Positions 6,021-13,420 of a stretch of 14,363 nt of DNA are shown here, piece after piece (position 1 is the first letter of the stretch; every line of letters starts with the position of its first letter). The position numbers were made by a program, and so were the translations under genes. The DNA comes from an uncultured Pseudomonadota bacterium (GTDB lineage Bacteria > Pseudomonadota > Gammaproteobacteria > Burkholderiales > SG8-41): the NCBI GenBank assembly GCA_946885605.1, contig CAMPGR010000099.1:1-14363 (forward strand). The letters are read 5' to 3'. The notes under the pieces were generated by a model that had not been told where the DNA came from, did not search any database, and saw only the letters and a program-made list of their open reading frames with translations.

Positions 6021-7760
6021 GTGGTGAAAAGCGACCGCGCGCGCCTGTCACAGCCGCGCCATGAACTTGTCGTGGAGAAGGACTTTGCGATCCGCATGCG
6101 CGACGGCGCCACGCTCTATGCGGACGTGTATCGCCCGAAGGCGAACGGCCGGTTTCCGGCGATCGTCAACATCAGCGCTTACCAGAAGGACAAGGTGTGG
6201 GTGCCGCCCGCGGATCTCGAGGAACCGGCGAATCCGTACATGTCGTGGGAAACCGTGAATCCAACGTGGTGGGTGCCGCGCGGCTACGCCTGCGTGCGCG
6301 TCGATACGCGCGGGGCGGGCAAATCGCCGGGCCTGTCGGATCCCGGCGGCTTCCAGGAGACGCTCGACTTCTACGATTCCATCGAATGGGTCGCGAAACA
6401 GAAGTGGTGCAGCGGCAGGGTCGGCACGGCCGGCATTTCCTACCACGCCACAACCCAGTGGCGCGTTGCAGGACTGCGGCCGCCCTCCTTGAAGGCCATG
6501 ATCCCGTGGGAAGGCTATGGCGACTGCTATCGCGACGCGGTCTTCCACGGCGGCATCTTCCAGCTCTATTACCTCGCGACATGGTATGCGACGCAGATGG
6601 CGCACCACCTGCTCGGCGAGCCACAGCAATACAACCCGGACGCGTTCCACAACGAGCGGCTCTACAACTACATGCGCCACAGCCTTGATACGGGTTACTG
6701 GGCGAGCCGTAGCGCCCACTGGGACAAGATCGAGGTCCCGTTCTACAGCGCCGGCAACTGGAGCGGGCACAACCTGCACCTGCGCGGCAACATCGAAGGC
6801 TTCGTGCGCGCCGCTTCGAAGCACAAGAAATTGCGCGTGCACTGCGGAACGCACTATCACGCGTTCTATACCGAGGAAGGACGCCACGATCAGTTGCGCT
6901 GGTTCGATTACTGGCTGAAAGGCATCGATACGGGCATCATGGACGAGCCGCCGGTCAAGCTTCTGATCCGCACCGGGGGCGGCGGCATGAAAGATTACCG
7001 CTTCCGTTTTGAGAGCGAATGGCCGCTCGCGCGCACACAATGGACACGCTTCTACCTGCAGCCGGAGAGGAAGGAGCCGTCCACCGACGCGATGGGTGTC
7101 GAAGGCCGGCTCGTGCGTGAGCCGCCGCGCAAGAAAGGGTCCGTCACGTACTCCGCGACCGGCACCTCGCACGCGGGCGTCGCCTCGGCTTCCTCCACGA
7201 TGCTTCAGGCGGGCAGCATGCACCGCACCGGCATCTCTTTCGAAACCGACCCGATGGAGGAAGACACCGAGGTGACCGGCCCCATCGTGCTCAAGCTATG
7301 GGTGTCGAGCACGAAGAAGGACATGGACATCTTCGCGACGCTGCGCAACATCGGCCCCGACGGCAAGGACGTGTGGGAAGTGGGGCAGCAAGGGCAACCG
7401 GTGCCGGTCGCGAAAGGTTGGCTTCGCGCTTCGCATCGCAAGCTGGATACCGGACGGTCGCTTCCGCACCGCCCGTTCCATATGCATGACGAGCGCTGGT
7501 GGCTCACGCCGAACGAAATCGTGGAATGCGACGTGGAGATCTGGCCCGCGTGCATGGTGTTCAGGAAAGGCCACCGCATCCGGCTCGACATCCAGCCGCG
7601 CGACGGCGTGGGCAGCGCGCCCTATACCCATTACCACGCCGACTACAACACTGGCGGATTCAACGCGGTGCACGCGGGCCCGGGCATCAGCTCGTACCTC
7701 TTGCTGCCGATCATCCCTGCACGGCGCGGCGGAGAGATGTGGGTGGACGGCGATGAGTGA
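6021..7760 (+). CDS. CocE/NonD-family (X-Pro dipeptidyl-peptidase S15-like) hydrolase
   Basis: This is a 579-residue alpha/beta hydrolase. An S15-type catalytic domain spans about residues 15-305, and a C-terminal jelly-roll of the X-Pro dipeptidyl-peptidase type spans about 335-570. The nucleophile is Ser140 in TAGISYHATTQW, where the usual GxSYxG has His-Ala after the Tyr. The segment that carries the acidic residue in cocaine esterase reads SAGNWSGHNLHLRGNIEG (243-260), a form I associate with an uncharacterised CocE subgroup. The catalytic His is His278 or His280 in THYHAFYTEEG. Family members hydrolyse esters or amides, including acylated amino compounds. No signal peptide is seen, so it is cytoplasmic. 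GTG at 6021 follows AGGGAG by 5 nt, and GTG at 6024 is an alternative. The stop overlaps the next gene by 8 nt. Confidence 0.9.
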   Translation: MVKSDRARLSQPRHELVVEKDFAIRMRDGATLYADVYRPKANGRFPAIVNISAYQKDKVWVPPADLEEPANPYMSWETVNPTWWVPRGYACVRVDTRGAGKSPGLSDPGGFQETLDFYDSIEWVAKQKWCSGRVGTAGISYHATTQWRVAGLRPPSLKAMIPWEGYGDCYRDAVFHGGIFQLYYLATWYATQMAHHLLGEPQQYNPDAFHNERLYNYMRHSLDTGYWASRSAHWDKIEVPFYSAGNWSGHNLHLRGNIEGFVRAASKHKKLRVHCGTHYHAFYTEEGRHDQLRWFDYWLKGIDTGIMDEPPVKLLIRTGGGGMKDYRFRFESEWPLARTQWTRFYLQPERKEPSTDAMGVEGRLVREPPRKKGSVTYSATGTSHAGVASASSTMLQAGSMHRTGISFETDPMEEDTEVTGPIVLKLWVSSTKKDMDIFATLRNIGPDGKDVWEVGQQGQPVPVAKGWLRASHRKLDTGRSLPHRPFHMHDERWWLTPNEIVECDVEIWPACMVFRKGHRIRLDIQPRDGVGSAPYTHYHADYNTGGFNAVHAGPGISSYLLLPIIPARRGGEMWVDGDE

Positions 7761-8823
7761 GGCGGCGTCGACTCGCGTTTCGGTTGCGGAGCTCGAAGCC
7801 TTCATCGCGCGGGCGTTCGTCGCAGTGGGCGTACCGGAGCCCGACGCATGCCGTATTGCAGAGTTGATGACGCGCGCGGACGTGCAGGGCTCGGAGGGAC
7901 ACGGGGTTTTCCGTCTGCCGCAGTACATCCGACGCATCAAGGGCGGCGCCGTCAACGTGCGTCCGAACATCCGTCTCGTGCGCGAGGCCGCGGGGATGGG
8001 ACTGGTTGATGGCGACAACGGCATGGGGCATCTCGTCATGCATTTCGCGACCGAGACTGCGATCGCCAAGGCGAAGGCGGCGGGCGTTGCCTGGGTCGGC
8101 GTCAAGTGGAGCAACCACGCCGGGCCCGCGTCGCTCTATGCGAGCATGCCGCTCCAGCATGACATGATCGGGCTCTATCTTGCGGTCGGCAACGCGAATC
8201 ACCTCCCGCCCTGGGGCGGCATCGACATGCTGCTCTCCACCAATCCGATTGCGGTCGCCGTGCCGGCGGAAAAGGAAGCGCCCGTGGTGCTCGACATGGC
8301 GACGACGGTTGCGGCGTACGGAAAAGTGAAGACGAAGGCGCAACGCGGCGAGATGATGCCGGAAGGTTGGATGATCGACCGGCAAGGCAAGCCGCTCCTC
8401 GATCCGCGGCGCTCGAACGAAGGGTTTCTGCTGCCGATTGGCGGCTACAAAGGATACGGGCTTGCGCTCGTCATCGGGCTCCTCGCCGGAACGTTGAACG
8501 GCGCGGCGATGGGGAAGAACGTCGTCGATTTCAACGCCGATGACACGACGCCCACCAACACCGGTCACGCCATCGCCGCGATCAACGTGGAAGCGTTTCA
8601 ACCGGTCGCGGAGTTCAAGCGCGCAGTCGATACGCTGGTGCAAGACTTGCGCAATTCGCGCACGCTGCCCGGCATCGAACGCATCCGCATTCCTGGCGAA
8701 GGCAGCCACGCGGCGCGCGAAGAGCGTCGCGCAAACGGCATTCCGATGACGGGACCGCTGCTTGCTGCGCTCGATACGCTGGCGGCCGAGCTCGGGCTTT
8801 CTCCGCTGCGCAAAGCGCCGTAG
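7753..8823 (+). CDS. Ldh-family (malate/L-lactate/ureidoglycolate) NAD(P)-dependent oxidoreductase
   Basis: This is a 356-residue member of the non-Rossmann malate/L-lactate dehydrogenase family (PF02615), which oxidises 2-hydroxyacids or reduces 2-oxo or imino acids. Visible hallmarks are GSEGHGVFRLPQYI (46-59, with His50 and Arg54), WSNHAGPASLYA (119-130, with the likely catalytic His122), STNPIAVAVP (162-171), VLDMATT (179-185), GGYKGYGLAL (230-239) and RIPGEGSHAAREERR near the C-terminus. Length is normal. The ATG at 7753 lies inside the 3' end of the CocE-type gene (8-nt overlap), so it is probably translationally coupled and the last gene of the operon. A longer in-frame reading would run back through the hydrolase gene and is rejected. 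The substrate is not predictable, but a hydroxyacid released by the upstream hydrolases is a reasonable guess. Confidence 0.93.
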   Translation: MSEAASTRVSVAELEAFIARAFVAVGVPEPDACRIAELMTRADVQGSEGHGVFRLPQYIRRIKGGAVNVRPNIRLVREAAGMGLVDGDNGMGHLVMHFATETAIAKAKAAGVAWVGVKWSNHAGPASLYASMPLQHDMIGLYLAVGNANHLPPWGGIDMLLSTNPIAVAVPAEKEAPVVLDMATTVAAYGKVKTKAQRGEMMPEGWMIDRQGKPLLDPRRSNEGFLLPIGGYKGYGLALVIGLLAGTLNGAAMGKNVVDFNADDTTPTNTGHAIAAINVEAFQPVAEFKRAVDTLVQDLRNSRTLPGIERIRIPGEGSHAAREERRANGIPMTGPLLAALDTLAAELGLSPLRKAP

Positions 8824-9020
8824 GCGCCAAGTCGCAGAGCTCGGGTGCGCGGCTCTTCGCGCGCGTAACTTCATGATTCACTTCGTAAATCAATAGCGCG
8901 TCTGCGCCGGCAAGGCGCATGGAACGGGCAAGGTGCGGAACCCTTCAGGCCAAAAGAGTTACTAAGGTAGAGGCGCTGGCGGAGCCCTTATGACAACGTC
9001 AACGTCCGAGGACAATGCAC
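8824..9020. other. Non-coding gap between the catabolic operon and mlaC, with one hairpin
   Basis: No coding frame is supported in this gap of 197 nt. It contains a 6-bp perfect stem (TGCGCC 8903-8908, loop GGCAA, GGCGCA 8914-8919) and a related direct repeat, GGCAAGGCGC / GGCAAGGTGC, 19 nt apart. A weak pairing of AGAGC (8836-8840) with GCTCT (8852-8856) lies just after the dehydrogenase stop. Neither stem is followed by a T-run, so an intrinsic terminator is not shown. No promoter for mlaC is convincing. Confidence 0.4.
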
Positions 9021-9620
9021 ATGAGAACGATCGCGCGCATTATCGGCTTGTTGTCGCTGCTCCCGCTATTTGCCGTGGCGGCCGAGACCGCTCCCGATGC
9101 CCTGGTGAAAAGCACGGTCGAGGAAGTGCTGGCCGTCCTGAAGGACACCAAGGACAAGCGCAAGCTCGTCGAGCTGGCAGAGCAGAAGGTCCTGCCTCAC
9201 TTCGATTTCGAGGAGATGACGCGCCTGGCCGTTGGCCGCGCGTGGCGCGATGCGACCGATGCGCAGAAGAAAGCGCTCGTGAACGAGTTTCGCACGCTGC
9301 TCGTGCACACCTACACCGCCGCGCTTGCCCAGGCGGCGAAAGGTGACCAGAAGGTCGAGGTGAAGCCGGCCCGCGTCCAGCCGGGTCAGAAGGAAGTCGT
9401 CGTTCGGACGGTTGTGAAGCAGCCGGGCAGCCCGCCCATCCCGATCGATTACAGCATGCATCGCACGCCATCGAGCTGGAAGGTCTACGATGTGATTGTC
9501 GACAACCTGAGCCTCGTCACGAACTATCGCGGCACGTTCAATGCCGAAGTCGCGAAAGGCGGCATCGACGGCCTCATCAAGAGCCTCGCGGAGAAAAATC
9601 ACAAGATCGCCGGGAGTTGA
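9021..9620 (+). CDS. mlaC: MlaC-family periplasmic phospholipid-binding protein
   Basis: This is a 199-residue exported protein. The signal peptide has a core LIGLLSLLPLF-like stretch (about 7-17) and cleavage near AVA (18-20). The MlaC/Ttg2D (PF05494) pattern is clear: VLPHFDFEEMTRLAVGRAW (57-75), QKKALVNEFRTLLVHTY (82-98), a strand-rich centre (112-135), then WKVYDVIVDNLSLVTNYRGT (153-172) and FNAEVAKGGIDGLIKSLAEKN. MlaC shuttles phospholipids between the outer-membrane MlaA complex and the inner-membrane MlaFEDB transporter. Here it stands alone, with none of mlaF, E, D, B or A beside it. ATG 9021 is preferred over ATG 9015 because GAGGA (9008-9012) is 8 nt away rather than 2. It may serve a remote Mla system or be a paralogue. 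Confidence 0.92.
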   Translation: MRTIARIIGLLSLLPLFAVAAETAPDALVKSTVEEVLAVLKDTKDKRKLVELAEQKVLPHFDFEEMTRLAVGRAWRDATDAQKKALVNEFRTLLVHTYTAALAQAAKGDQKVEVKPARVQPGQKEVVVRTVVKQPGSPPIPIDYSMHRTPSSWKVYDVIVDNLSLVTNYRGTFNAEVAKGGIDGLIKSLAEKNHKIAGS

Positions 9621-9660
9621 CGCTCGCCGGGGCTGCTTTAAGGAGAACGGCCGGGAAGGT

Positions 9661-9676
9661 GGGCTAACCGCTTGCC
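9661..9676 (+). promoter_or_regulatory. Partial sigma54-like -24/-12 element upstream of the histidine kinase
   Basis: GGGC (9661-9664) and TTGC (9672-9675) give the GG-N10-GC spacing and both core blocks of a sigma54 promoter. The ACG after the -24 block is replaced by TAA and the base after GC is C. The -12 block is also the -35 of the sigma70-type promoter beside it. No TGTC-N10-GACA site was seen upstream. Enterobacterial glmY, which sits at this position before glrK, also has overlapping sigma54 and sigma70 promoters. Confidence 0.3.
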
Positions 9677-9699
9677 CCGTCGCCGTTCACTACTATAAT
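9672..9699 (+). promoter_or_regulatory. Sigma70-type promoter for the kinase/lipoprotein/regulator operon
   Basis: TTGCCC (9672-9677) is followed by a 16-nt spacer and a perfect TATAAT (9694-9699). Transcription would begin near 9706, about 240 nt before the kinase ATG. This is the best -10 match in the window and the obvious source of transcription for the three overlapping signalling genes. Confidence 0.65.
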
Positions 9700-9705
9700 C
9701 AACGG

Positions 9706-9947
9706 GTCAGAGGTCGGGCATAGCCCAAGTGGGCGGCGTAATCCATCCTGCCCATCTTCCCAAACCGGGTGGCGAGCACCCGCAAAAAGAAATCGAAGCT
9801 AGCATGTATTTGCGGAGGCGAGGCACGCGCGACCTGCCGGGCGCGGTATCCGACTTCTTCGGAAGCCGGGGGGCGGGCTGTTCAACCTGCACAGACAAAC
9901 GATGCGGCTGCCCCGCAGCCGCGGTGATGCCGCGCCTGTAGCCTGAC
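9706..9947 (+). other. Hairpin-rich leader upstream of the histidine kinase; possible regulatory RNA
   Basis: This stretch, with the promoter zone 9621-9705, is a 327-nt gap without a supported gene. It holds several stems: CGGGTG/CACCCG (9766-9771 with 9777-9782, then an A-rich run), CTTC-TTCG-GAAG with outer CCG/CGG pairs (9850-9869, a UUCG tetraloop), and GCGGCTG/CAGCCGC (9904-9910 with 9916-9922), which ends 25 nt before the kinase start. GGGC/GCCC blocks at 9716-9726 could pair in more than one way. It could be a long structured 5' leader or hold a separate small RNA. No known riboswitch was recognised and no U-tract terminator separates it from the kinase gene. Confidence 0.35.
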
Positions 9948-11399
9948 ATGATGCGGTTCCTGTATCCGCGGTCGTTCCCCAGGCTGCTTTCGGTCGGTTT
10001 CACGCTGATCGCGTTGCCGCTCATCTTCGCCCTCATCGGCAGTGCGGTGACGGTGGATCAGATCGCGAACCGAAGCCAGCAGGCGGTGTATCGCGCGGTG
10101 CTCGCCACGCAGACCGGCCGTCGGCTGGCCGAGCTGCTGATCGCCATGGAGCGCAGTGCACGACAAATGGTCATTCTCGACGACCGCAGGCTGCTCGACA
10201 CCTACGAATCGAACCGCAAGAAGTTCATCGCGACGGCGCGTGAATTTTCGGCGCTGCCCTTCGACAGCGAGCAGATGACAGCGCTTGGCGAGATCATGAC
10301 CGGCGAGCAGGCGATCTATCTCACCCTCGCGGATCCTTCGGCCTCCGAGCCGCAGCTGCAAAAGGCGGTGGGCGGGTTCGTGGAGCTCACAGAATATGCG
10401 CGCAGTATCACCGCCCGCAGCAACGAGCTGATCGACCGCGAGGTCGAGGTCATGCTGACGACCGCCGCGCAGGCGCAGCGCATCATCTTCTGGCAGTTGC
10501 TCGCGCTGATCCCGGTGGTCGTGTTCCTGGTGATCGGATTCACCATCGTGATCACGCGCCCGATCCGCCAGATCGATACCGCGATCCGCCGCATGGGAAG
10601 CGGCGAGTTGAGCATCCCGATCAACGTGAGCGGGCCCGAAGACCTGCAGTATCTTGGCGAACGGCTGGACTGGATGCGGCGGCGTCTGCTCGATCTGGAG
10701 CAGCAGAAGAACCGCTTCCTGCGCCACGTCTCGCACGAGCTCAAAACGCCGCTCACCGCCGTGCGCGAAGGCGCCGAGCTCTTGTCCGAGGAAGTCGTGG
10801 GGCGGCTCCAGCCGAGGCAGCGCGAAATAGCGGAAATATTGCGCCACAACAGTATAGAATTGCAGAAGCTCATCGAAGACCTCCTCAGTTACAGCGCCAG
10901 TCAGTTCCACAAGGTCACCCTCGAGTTGAATCCGGTCCAGATCCGACGGGTGATCGACCGGGTTGCCGACGATCTTTCCCTGGCATTGCGGGGAAAGGAT
11001 CTCAAGCTCGAGATCGCAACGGATAACGTAACGCTGGCGGCGGACTTCGAAAAGCTGCGCATCATCCTCGATAACCTCATGTCCAACGCGATCAAGTTTT
11101 CGCCCCCGGGCGGCACGATTTCGGTCACCGCGCGCGTGAACGGCGGCCACCTCGAGATCGATGTCGCGGACCAGGGTCCGGGCATACCCCACGCCGACCG
11201 TTTGCACATCTTCGATCCCTTCTATCAGGGAAAGCAGGCGGTCGATGCCCTGGTGAGGGGCACCGGCATCGGGCTTTCGGTGGTGAAGGAGTACACGCAG
11301 GCCCACGGCGGCAGCGTGGAGGTGATCGATCGCGGCGAGCGTCCGGGCGCGCTGCTGCGCGTGCGGTTGCCACTCGCGCGCATGGAGGCTGCGGCATGA
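9948..11399 (+). CDS. glrK: Sensor histidine kinase, GlrK/QseE-like
   Basis: This 483-residue inner-membrane kinase has TM1 at about 14-36, an extracytoplasmic mostly helical sensor at about 37-178, TM2 at about 180-202, and HAMP at about 203-255. A HisKA domain with phospho-acceptor His263 in SHELKTPLTA follows, then a HATPase domain with the N-box Asn380 (LDNLMSNAIKFS), DQGPGIP (408-414), IFDPFYQG (421-428) and GTGIGLSVV (438-446). It should autophosphorylate and pass phosphate to the regulator encoded two genes on. The call rests on the gene order kinase-lipoprotein-sigma54 regulator, as in glrK-qseG-glrR of enterobacteria. An in-frame TAG at 9939 limits the start to ATG 9948 or 9951. No good ribosome site is visible, and a 7-bp hairpin sits just upstream. 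The stop overlaps the next ATG by 4 nt (ATGA). Confidence 0.9.
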   Translation: MMRFLYPRSFPRLLSVGFTLIALPLIFALIGSAVTVDQIANRSQQAVYRAVLATQTGRRLAELLIAMERSARQMVILDDRRLLDTYESNRKKFIATAREFSALPFDSEQMTALGEIMTGEQAIYLTLADPSASEPQLQKAVGGFVELTEYARSITARSNELIDREVEVMLTTAAQAQRIIFWQLLALIPVVVFLVIGFTIVITRPIRQIDTAIRRMGSGELSIPINVSGPEDLQYLGERLDWMRRRLLDLEQQKNRFLRHVSHELKTPLTAVREGAELLSEEVVGRLQPRQREIAEILRHNSIELQKLIEDLLSYSASQFHKVTLELNPVQIRRVIDRVADDLSLALRGKDLKLEIATDNVTLAADFEKLRIILDNLMSNAIKFSPPGGTISVTARVNGGHLEIDVADQGPGIPHADRLHIFDPFYQGKQAVDALVRGTGIGLSVVKEYTQAHGGSVEVIDRGERPGALLRVRLPLARMEAAA

Positions 11400-12010
11400 G
11401 CGGCGTCTGGAGAATAGCAGGCATCGCATTCCTGCTCGCGAGCTGCGTAGCGCCGCCGCCGGAGCCCGAGGCGAGCCCGGCGCCGCCGCCGGAGGCGGCC
11501 ATGCCGGGCGAACCGCCCGCACCGGGAGAGGCTACGGAACGCAACCCGGGCGTGGAGCGGGAGATCGTGGTGTTGCGCGCCGAGCCGCCGGTCAACCGAG
11601 TACGCTCCGACGAGGTGGATCGGCTTTTGAGTTATTTCGAGCAGATCCGGAAGCTGCCGGCGTCCGAGTTGAGCCGGGAGAACGACACGGCGCGGGCGGC
11701 ATTCAATCGCACGCGTTCGGATTTCGACCGCGTGCGGCTCGCGATGGTGCTCTCCGTCCCGAATACGGCCATCGCGGACGACCAGCGCGCATCCGATCTC
11801 CTCGATCCGGTAGTGAAGAACCAGAATTCTTCACTCCACGGGCTTGCGCTCCTCATGAACACGCACCTGCAGGAGCGCCGCAGGCTCGAGAGCGGAATGC
11901 AGCACCTGCAGCAGAACGTGCAGGGCCTGCAACAGAAGCTCGACGCCCTCATGTCGCTCGAGCGCACTCTCATCGATCGCGAGCAAGCTACTCCGCCGAG
12001 GAAACGATGA
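11396..12010 (+). CDS. QseG/YfhG-like lipoprotein between the kinase and regulator genes
   Basis: This is a 204-residue predicted lipoprotein. A short signal ends in the lipobox LASC, with Cys17 as the acylated residue and Val next, which favours outer-membrane sorting. A Pro/Glu/Ala-rich linker covers about 19-50. The folded part begins near DEVDRLLSYFEQIRKLP (72-88), continues through SDFDRVRLAMVLSVPN (108-123), and ends in a coiled-coil-like stretch with Leu/Gln repeats (about 155-195). It overlaps the kinase stop and the regulator start by 4 nt each, so the three proteins are made together. In E. coli the lipoprotein at this position, QseG, contacts the kinase and links it to outer-membrane or peptidoglycan state, and this protein probably does likewise. 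Similarity to QseG is judged by position, size and layout rather than by alignment. Confidence 0.8.
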   Translation: MSGVWRIAGIAFLLASCVAPPPEPEASPAPPPEAAMPGEPPAPGEATERNPGVEREIVVLRAEPPVNRVRSDEVDRLLSYFEQIRKLPASELSRENDTARAAFNRTRSDFDRVRLAMVLSVPNTAIADDQRASDLLDPVVKNQNSSLHGLALLMNTHLQERRRLESGMQHLQQNVQGLQQKLDALMSLERTLIDREQATPPRKR

Positions 12011-13383
12011 CTGAAATGACCCTCTTAGCGCGCGGCAACATCCTCGTAGTGGACGACGACCCGGATCTGCTGCGGCTCATGCAGATACGGCTTTCCGCCG
12101 CGGGTTACGGCGTGGCAACGGCGGACAGCGCGGAGCACGCGCTCGCGCAGCTCACCGTGGCGCGCCCGCGCGTCGTCGTCACCGACCTGCGGCTCGGAGG
12201 CATGGACGGCATCGCGCTGTTCGAGGCGATCCACGCCGAGAACCCGTCCCTGCCGGTGATCATCCTAACCGCGCACGGCACCATTCCGGATGCGGTGACG
12301 GCCGTGAAACGCGGCGTCTTCGGCTATCTCACCAAGCCCTTCGATGCGAAGGCGCTCCTCGCCGAAGTGGAACGCGCGCTTGCGCTGACGGGTGGCCGGG
12401 AAAGCGCCGAGCAAGGCGCCGACGACCAGGGGTGGCGCAAGGAGCTCATCACGCGCAACCCGGTGATGGAGGACATGCTCGTCAAGGCGCGGCTCGTCGC
12501 CGACAGCGATGCGAGCGTCCTGATCTACGGCGAGTCGGGCACCGGCAAGGAACTGCTCGCCCGCGCGATCCACAACGCGAGCCCGCGGCGCGACCGGCCG
12601 TTCGTAGCGATCAATTGCGGCGCGATTCCCGAGCAGCTGCTCGAGTCGGAGCTATTCGGGCACGTAAAGGGCGCTTTCACCGGCGCGACGCGCGACCACA
12701 AGGGCCTGTTCCAGACCGCCGACAAGGGCACGCTTTTCCTCGACGAGATCGGCGACATGCCGCTCACGCTGCAGGTGAAGCTCTTGCGCGCGCTCCAGGA
12801 GCGCCACGTCCGGCCCGTCGGGTCCACGGCTACCTACGACATCGACGTGCGCGTAATTTCCGCCACTCACCGGAATATCGAAGCGGAGATGCTTGCCGGC
12901 AATTTCCGGGAAGACCTTTTCTACCGGCTCAACGTCGTGAGCTTGACGCTTCCGCCGCTCGCGGAGCGGCGCGAGGACATTCCGCTCCTCGCGAACCACT
13001 TTCTTGCGACACTTGCCGAGAAGTACAAGAAGAAGGTCAACGGCTTTGCGCCCGAGGCCCTGGAACTGCTGGTCGGTGCGGCGTGGCCAGGGAACGTGCG
13101 CCAGCTCTACAACGTGGTGGAGCAGTCCGTTGCCCTTGCGACAACGCCGCTGGTGCCGCCCACACGGGTGCAGCAGGCGATCCAGAACCAGCAGCGGGAG
13201 TTCGCTTCCTTCGAGGAAGCACGCAAGAAATTCGAGCGCGATTACCTGGCCCAGCTCCTGAAGATCACCGAGGGGAACGTCACGCAGGCCGCTCGCCTCG
13301 CGAAGCGTAACCGGACCGAGTTCTACAAGCTGCTCCAGCGCCATCAGCTCGATCCCAAGCTGTTCAAGACGGCTCGGCAATAG
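12007..13383 (+). CDS. glrR: Sigma54-dependent response regulator, GlrR/QseF-like (NtrC family)
   Basis: This 458-residue regulator has three domains. The receiver (about 10-125) carries an acidic pocket in VVDDDPD, phospho-acceptor Asp60 in VVTDLRLGGMDG, Thr88 and Lys110 (LTKPFDA). The AAA+ sigma54-activation domain (about 145-385) shows Walker A GESGTGKE (175-182), the sigma54-contact loop GAFTGA (222-227), Walker B LFLDEIGD (243-250) and the NFREDLFYRLNV segment. A Fis-type helix-turn-helix lies at about 415-446 (EGNVTQAARLAKRNRTEFYK). It hydrolyses ATP to open promoters bound by sigma54 polymerase. The GlrR assignment comes from gene order and is supported by a perfect TGTC-N10-GACA site starting 5 nt after the stop. 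The start overlaps the lipoprotein stop (ATGA). Confidence 0.93.
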   Translation: MTEMTLLARGNILVVDDDPDLLRLMQIRLSAAGYGVATADSAEHALAQLTVARPRVVVTDLRLGGMDGIALFEAIHAENPSLPVIILTAHGTIPDAVTAVKRGVFGYLTKPFDAKALLAEVERALALTGGRESAEQGADDQGWRKELITRNPVMEDMLVKARLVADSDASVLIYGESGTGKELLARAIHNASPRRDRPFVAINCGAIPEQLLESELFGHVKGAFTGATRDHKGLFQTADKGTLFLDEIGDMPLTLQVKLLRALQERHVRPVGSTATYDIDVRVISATHRNIEAEMLAGNFREDLFYRLNVVSLTLPPLAERREDIPLLANHFLATLAEKYKKKVNGFAPEALELLVGAAWPGNVRQLYNVVEQSVALATTPLVPPTRVQQAIQNQQREFASFEEARKKFERDYLAQLLKITEGNVTQAARLAKRNRTEFYKLLQRHQLDPKLFKTARQ

Positions 13384-13387
13384 CGCC

Positions 13388-13405
13388 TGTCGCTGATACG
13401 CGACA
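13388..13405. promoter_or_regulatory. Putative GlrR enhancer site 1 (TGTC-N10-GACA)
   Basis: TGTC (13388-13391), ten bases, then GACA (13402-13405) is an exact match to the TGTC-N10-GACA motif described for enterobacterial GlrR. The symmetry extends to CTGTCGC/GCGACAG, seven perfect pairs around TGATAC. Its place just after the regulator gene could suggest a terminator, but no T-run follows. It lies about 164 bp before the predicted sigma54 start, a normal enhancer distance. Confidence 0.65.
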
Positions 13406-13420
13406 GCACAATCCAATACA

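Noticed and set aside
7486..8823. A longer reading of the Ldh-family dehydrogenase starting at 7486
   Set aside because: The extra 89 codons lie within the CocE C-terminal domain in another frame. Family similarity starts just after the ATG at 7753.
9729..9941. A 70-codon plus-strand ORF in the kinase leader with several Cys near its end
   Set aside because: It has a GTG start with no ribosome site and spans the hairpins. The internal ATG at 9804 also lacks a site. Nothing beyond open length supports it.
9882..11522. A 546-codon open frame on the minus strand opposite the histidine kinase
   Set aside because: The plus strand encodes a complete kinase with every catalytic box. The antisense product has no recognisable motif.
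13387..13406. A 7-bp inverted repeat right after glrR read as an intrinsic terminator
   Set aside because: No T-run follows. The match to TGTC-N10-GACA and the promoter parts downstream make a protein-binding site more likely.
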